Shown: positions 4,592 through 5,712 of the stretch, in pieces
How positions within the stretch are numbered: the first letter of the stretch is position 1
Layout of the letters: every line of letters starts with the position of its first letter
Assembly (NCBI RefSeq): GCF_030382115.1
Contig: NZ_JAUDRJ010000003.1
Location: 2,334,104 to 2,339,815 of the forward strand
Direction of reading: 5' to 3'
Source of the DNA: Nostoc sp. GT001
GTDB lineage: Bacteria > Cyanobacteriota > Cyanobacteriia > Cyanobacteriales > Nostocaceae
Length of the DNA: 5,712 nucleotides
Notes under the pieces: model-generated
The model's input: the letters and a program-made list of their open reading frames with translations, nothing else
What the model was told of the DNA's origin: nothing
The model's database searches: none
Position numbers and translations under genes: made by a program

Positions 4592-5329
4592 ATGACTTTA
4601 CAAATTCCTAATGAAAATAGTCAAACCAATACCGATACCCAAAGCACCAATCCAACTGAAAACCGAATTAAGGAAGCTGAAAAAGTAAAAGTAGATTTTC
4701 TTCTTAAAGAATATGAGGTATTACGACAAGAGATTTTAGATAAATTTAAAGGTCGTAGTAATCTTATTAGCTCTGGTGTTGCAGCTTTAACTGTTTTTAT
4801 TACAATACCTAATATACTACAAGAAAATGATAATGTAAGTAGGATAAGTGATACAATTACTAGTTTTGATCTCTTCTTTTTTCTGATTTTAGTACTATTG
4901 ATTCCTTTGGCGTGTTCTTTAATAATATCATTCTGGACAGCTTATTCATCAACAATAGCTACCATTGGTTTGTATCTGACACATATTGAACAAAGAATTG
5001 AAAATTTATCACCAGATACTTCATCATTTCATCCCAAAAAAGAACTTATTCATTGGGAGAATTTTTTACGCCGAAATAATTCTAAAAGGTTGCAAGAACT
5101 CATTACAAGTGTTGGTTTTGTTGCAATATTCTCATTGATTGCAATATGTTCATTAATCTTTGGCTGTACAACTTTTTTACCAAAAATAAATCAAGATAAG
5201 ATAAACTTAGTTGTATTCAATGGATTTACATTCATTGGATTATCATGTATTATCTACGGTTTACATTCTAGTATTTTCAATATAAAACTGATATTCAAAG
5301 GATTTTCAAAAGTCAGAAATCCTTTATGA
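4592..5329 (+). CDS. Four-helix membrane protein of unknown function
   Basis: A 245-residue membrane protein; I cannot name the family. A polar N-terminus (1-25, rich in Asn, Thr, Gln) is followed by a charged helix containing EYEVLRQEILDKFKGR (40-55), then hydrophobic segments at about 59-75, 93-118, 171-193 and 205-228. Between segments two and three lies a soluble loop with YLTHIEQRIE (128-137) and WENFLRR (155-161). This order (EYxxLRxEI helix, two helices, YLxxIExRI, WExxLR, two helices) resembles, from memory, a widespread group of uncharacterised bacterial membrane proteins. The gene is visibly more AT-rich than the reductase (bases 5101-5160 have 17 G+C of 60), is rich in Ile, Phe and Asn codons and has no HIP1 site, which may mean recent acquisition. 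ATG at 4592 has no good Shine-Dalgarno; a four-codon frame ATG-AAA-ACT-GTA-TGA (4581-4595) overlaps it by ATGA. A role in defence or signalling would be speculation. Confidence 0.8.
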   Translation: MTLQIPNENSQTNTDTQSTNPTENRIKEAEKVKVDFLLKEYEVLRQEILDKFKGRSNLISSGVAALTVFITIPNILQENDNVSRISDTITSFDLFFFLILVLLIPLACSLIISFWTAYSSTIATIGLYLTHIEQRIENLSPDTSSFHPKKELIHWENFLRRNNSKRLQELITSVGFVAIFSLIAICSLIFGCTTFLPKINQDKINLVVFNGFTFIGLSCIIYGLHSSIFNIKLIFKGFSKVRNPL

Positions 5330-5365
5330 GAAAGGGAGTGTTAAAAAGTCGAATTGATTGAAAAT

Positions 5366-5387
5366 ATACTTTAAGTTTGAAAAGTAT
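5366..5387 (+). repeat. Weak AT-rich hairpin downstream of the membrane protein
   Basis: ATACTTT (5366-5372) pairs with AAAGTAT (5381-5387) around an 8-base loop, 37 bases after the stop codon at 5329. The stem is short and lacks a following T-run, so a terminator role is doubtful. Confidence 0.25.
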
Positions 5388-5407
5388 TGGGCGAATAGAA
5401 TTTGCTA

Positions 5408-5505
5408 CTACACAAACGTTTGCGAACAGCGTCTCGTAGAGAAGTCCACCTCCGTGGGTTACAAATTCCTGAGTCCGCGCACGCAGGCGGACTTTGTTTG
5501 TGTAG
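5408..5505. repeat. Dispersed repeat with 10-base terminal inverted repeats
   Basis: CTACACAAAC (5408-5417) and GTTTGTGTAG (5496-5505) are perfect inverted ends of a 98-base GC-richer block. Inside are small hairpins: TCTC-GTA-GAGA, CCAC-CTCC-GTGG and AGTCCGC...GCGGACT near 5472-5493. The AGTCCGC...GCGGACTT pattern with a trailing TTTGTGTAGCC is familiar from Nostoc intergenic repeats. It lies between two convergent genes. No coding capacity is seen. It could be a non-autonomous mobile element. Confidence 0.6.
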
Positions 5506-5535
5506 CCACGATATCTAATCGCTAAGTATATTTAT

Positions 5536-5712
5536 TTACAAAGGTGAAATGCTTTCATACATCTGCTTATGCTTGGCTAAAAGCTCTTGATATTTCTCAT
5601 TTGTCTTTGCTTCTACCCACTTGGCTTTAAATATTGCTGCCGATTCCGCTTTCACTAAGTCTACTTCATAAGGAAGAACTTCTTTTTTGGAACCTGAATC
5701 TTCCGAATTTTT
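5536..5712 (-). CDS. C-terminal end of a hypothetical protein, cut by the window edge
   Basis: An open frame enters from the right edge on the minus strand and gives 58 residues before TAA at 5538-5536. The piece is rich in Lys, Glu and Ala and looks helical: KKEVLPYEVDLVKAE, then AIFKAKWVEAK, then YQELLAKHKQMYESI, ending SPL. No catalytic motif or membrane segment is visible. I do not recognise it; too little is present to name a family. Its reading frame, stop position and protein-like composition make it a likely real gene. It runs toward the membrane-protein gene ending at 5329, with the 98-base repeat between them. Confidence 0.6.
   Translation of the reverse strand, partial: KNSEDSGSKKEVLPYEVDLVKAESAAIFKAKWVEAKTNEKYQELLAKHKQMYESISPL

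Overview
The window looks like chromosomal DNA of a filamentous cyanobacterium of the Nostoc/Anabaena group. Four things point there: three HIP1 octamers (GCGATCGC), a cytochrome c6-family gene with a thylakoid-lumen type signal peptide, heptamer repeats of the TTAGGAA kind, and many short palindromic dispersed repeats in the gaps. The genus is inferred from these signs and was not tested by a search.

Layout. Bases 1-341 hold no gene I can support, only a structured repeat and a small hairpin. Two small membrane-protein genes follow on the plus strand: a phage-holin-4_2-type protein (342-740) and a Pmp3/YqaE-type protein (877-1068), separated by two tandem hairpins. The gap 1069-1416 holds four palindromic elements, at least two of them terminator-like, between convergent genes. 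On the minus strand lies a coiled-coil protein with an apolipoprotein-like 22-residue repeat (1417-2217). It is divergent from a 74-residue unknown protein (2409-2633), which is followed closely by a c6-type cytochrome with a TTG start (2689-3024). Next come an aldo/keto reductase (3122-4141) and a stretch (4166-4537) that reads as a frameshifted gene remnant. An AT-rich four-helix membrane protein of unknown function (4592-5329), a dispersed repeat (5408-5505) and the C-terminal end of a minus-strand gene cut by the window edge (5536-5712) complete it.

How the genes may work together. The 74-residue gene and the cytochrome could share a transcript (55 bases apart, both with good ribosome sites). 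The aldo/keto reductase probably once had a co-transcribed downstream partner, now broken. Pmp3-type proteins are stress-related in other organisms, and the long helical protein resembles stress-type helical proteins, so a stress theme in the left half is possible but only inferred.

I found no clear defence, CRISPR or mobile-enzyme system. The most interesting items are the altered heme-pocket residues of the cytochrome, its forced TTG start, the unknown small gene beside it, the frameshifted remnant, and the dense palindromic repeats.
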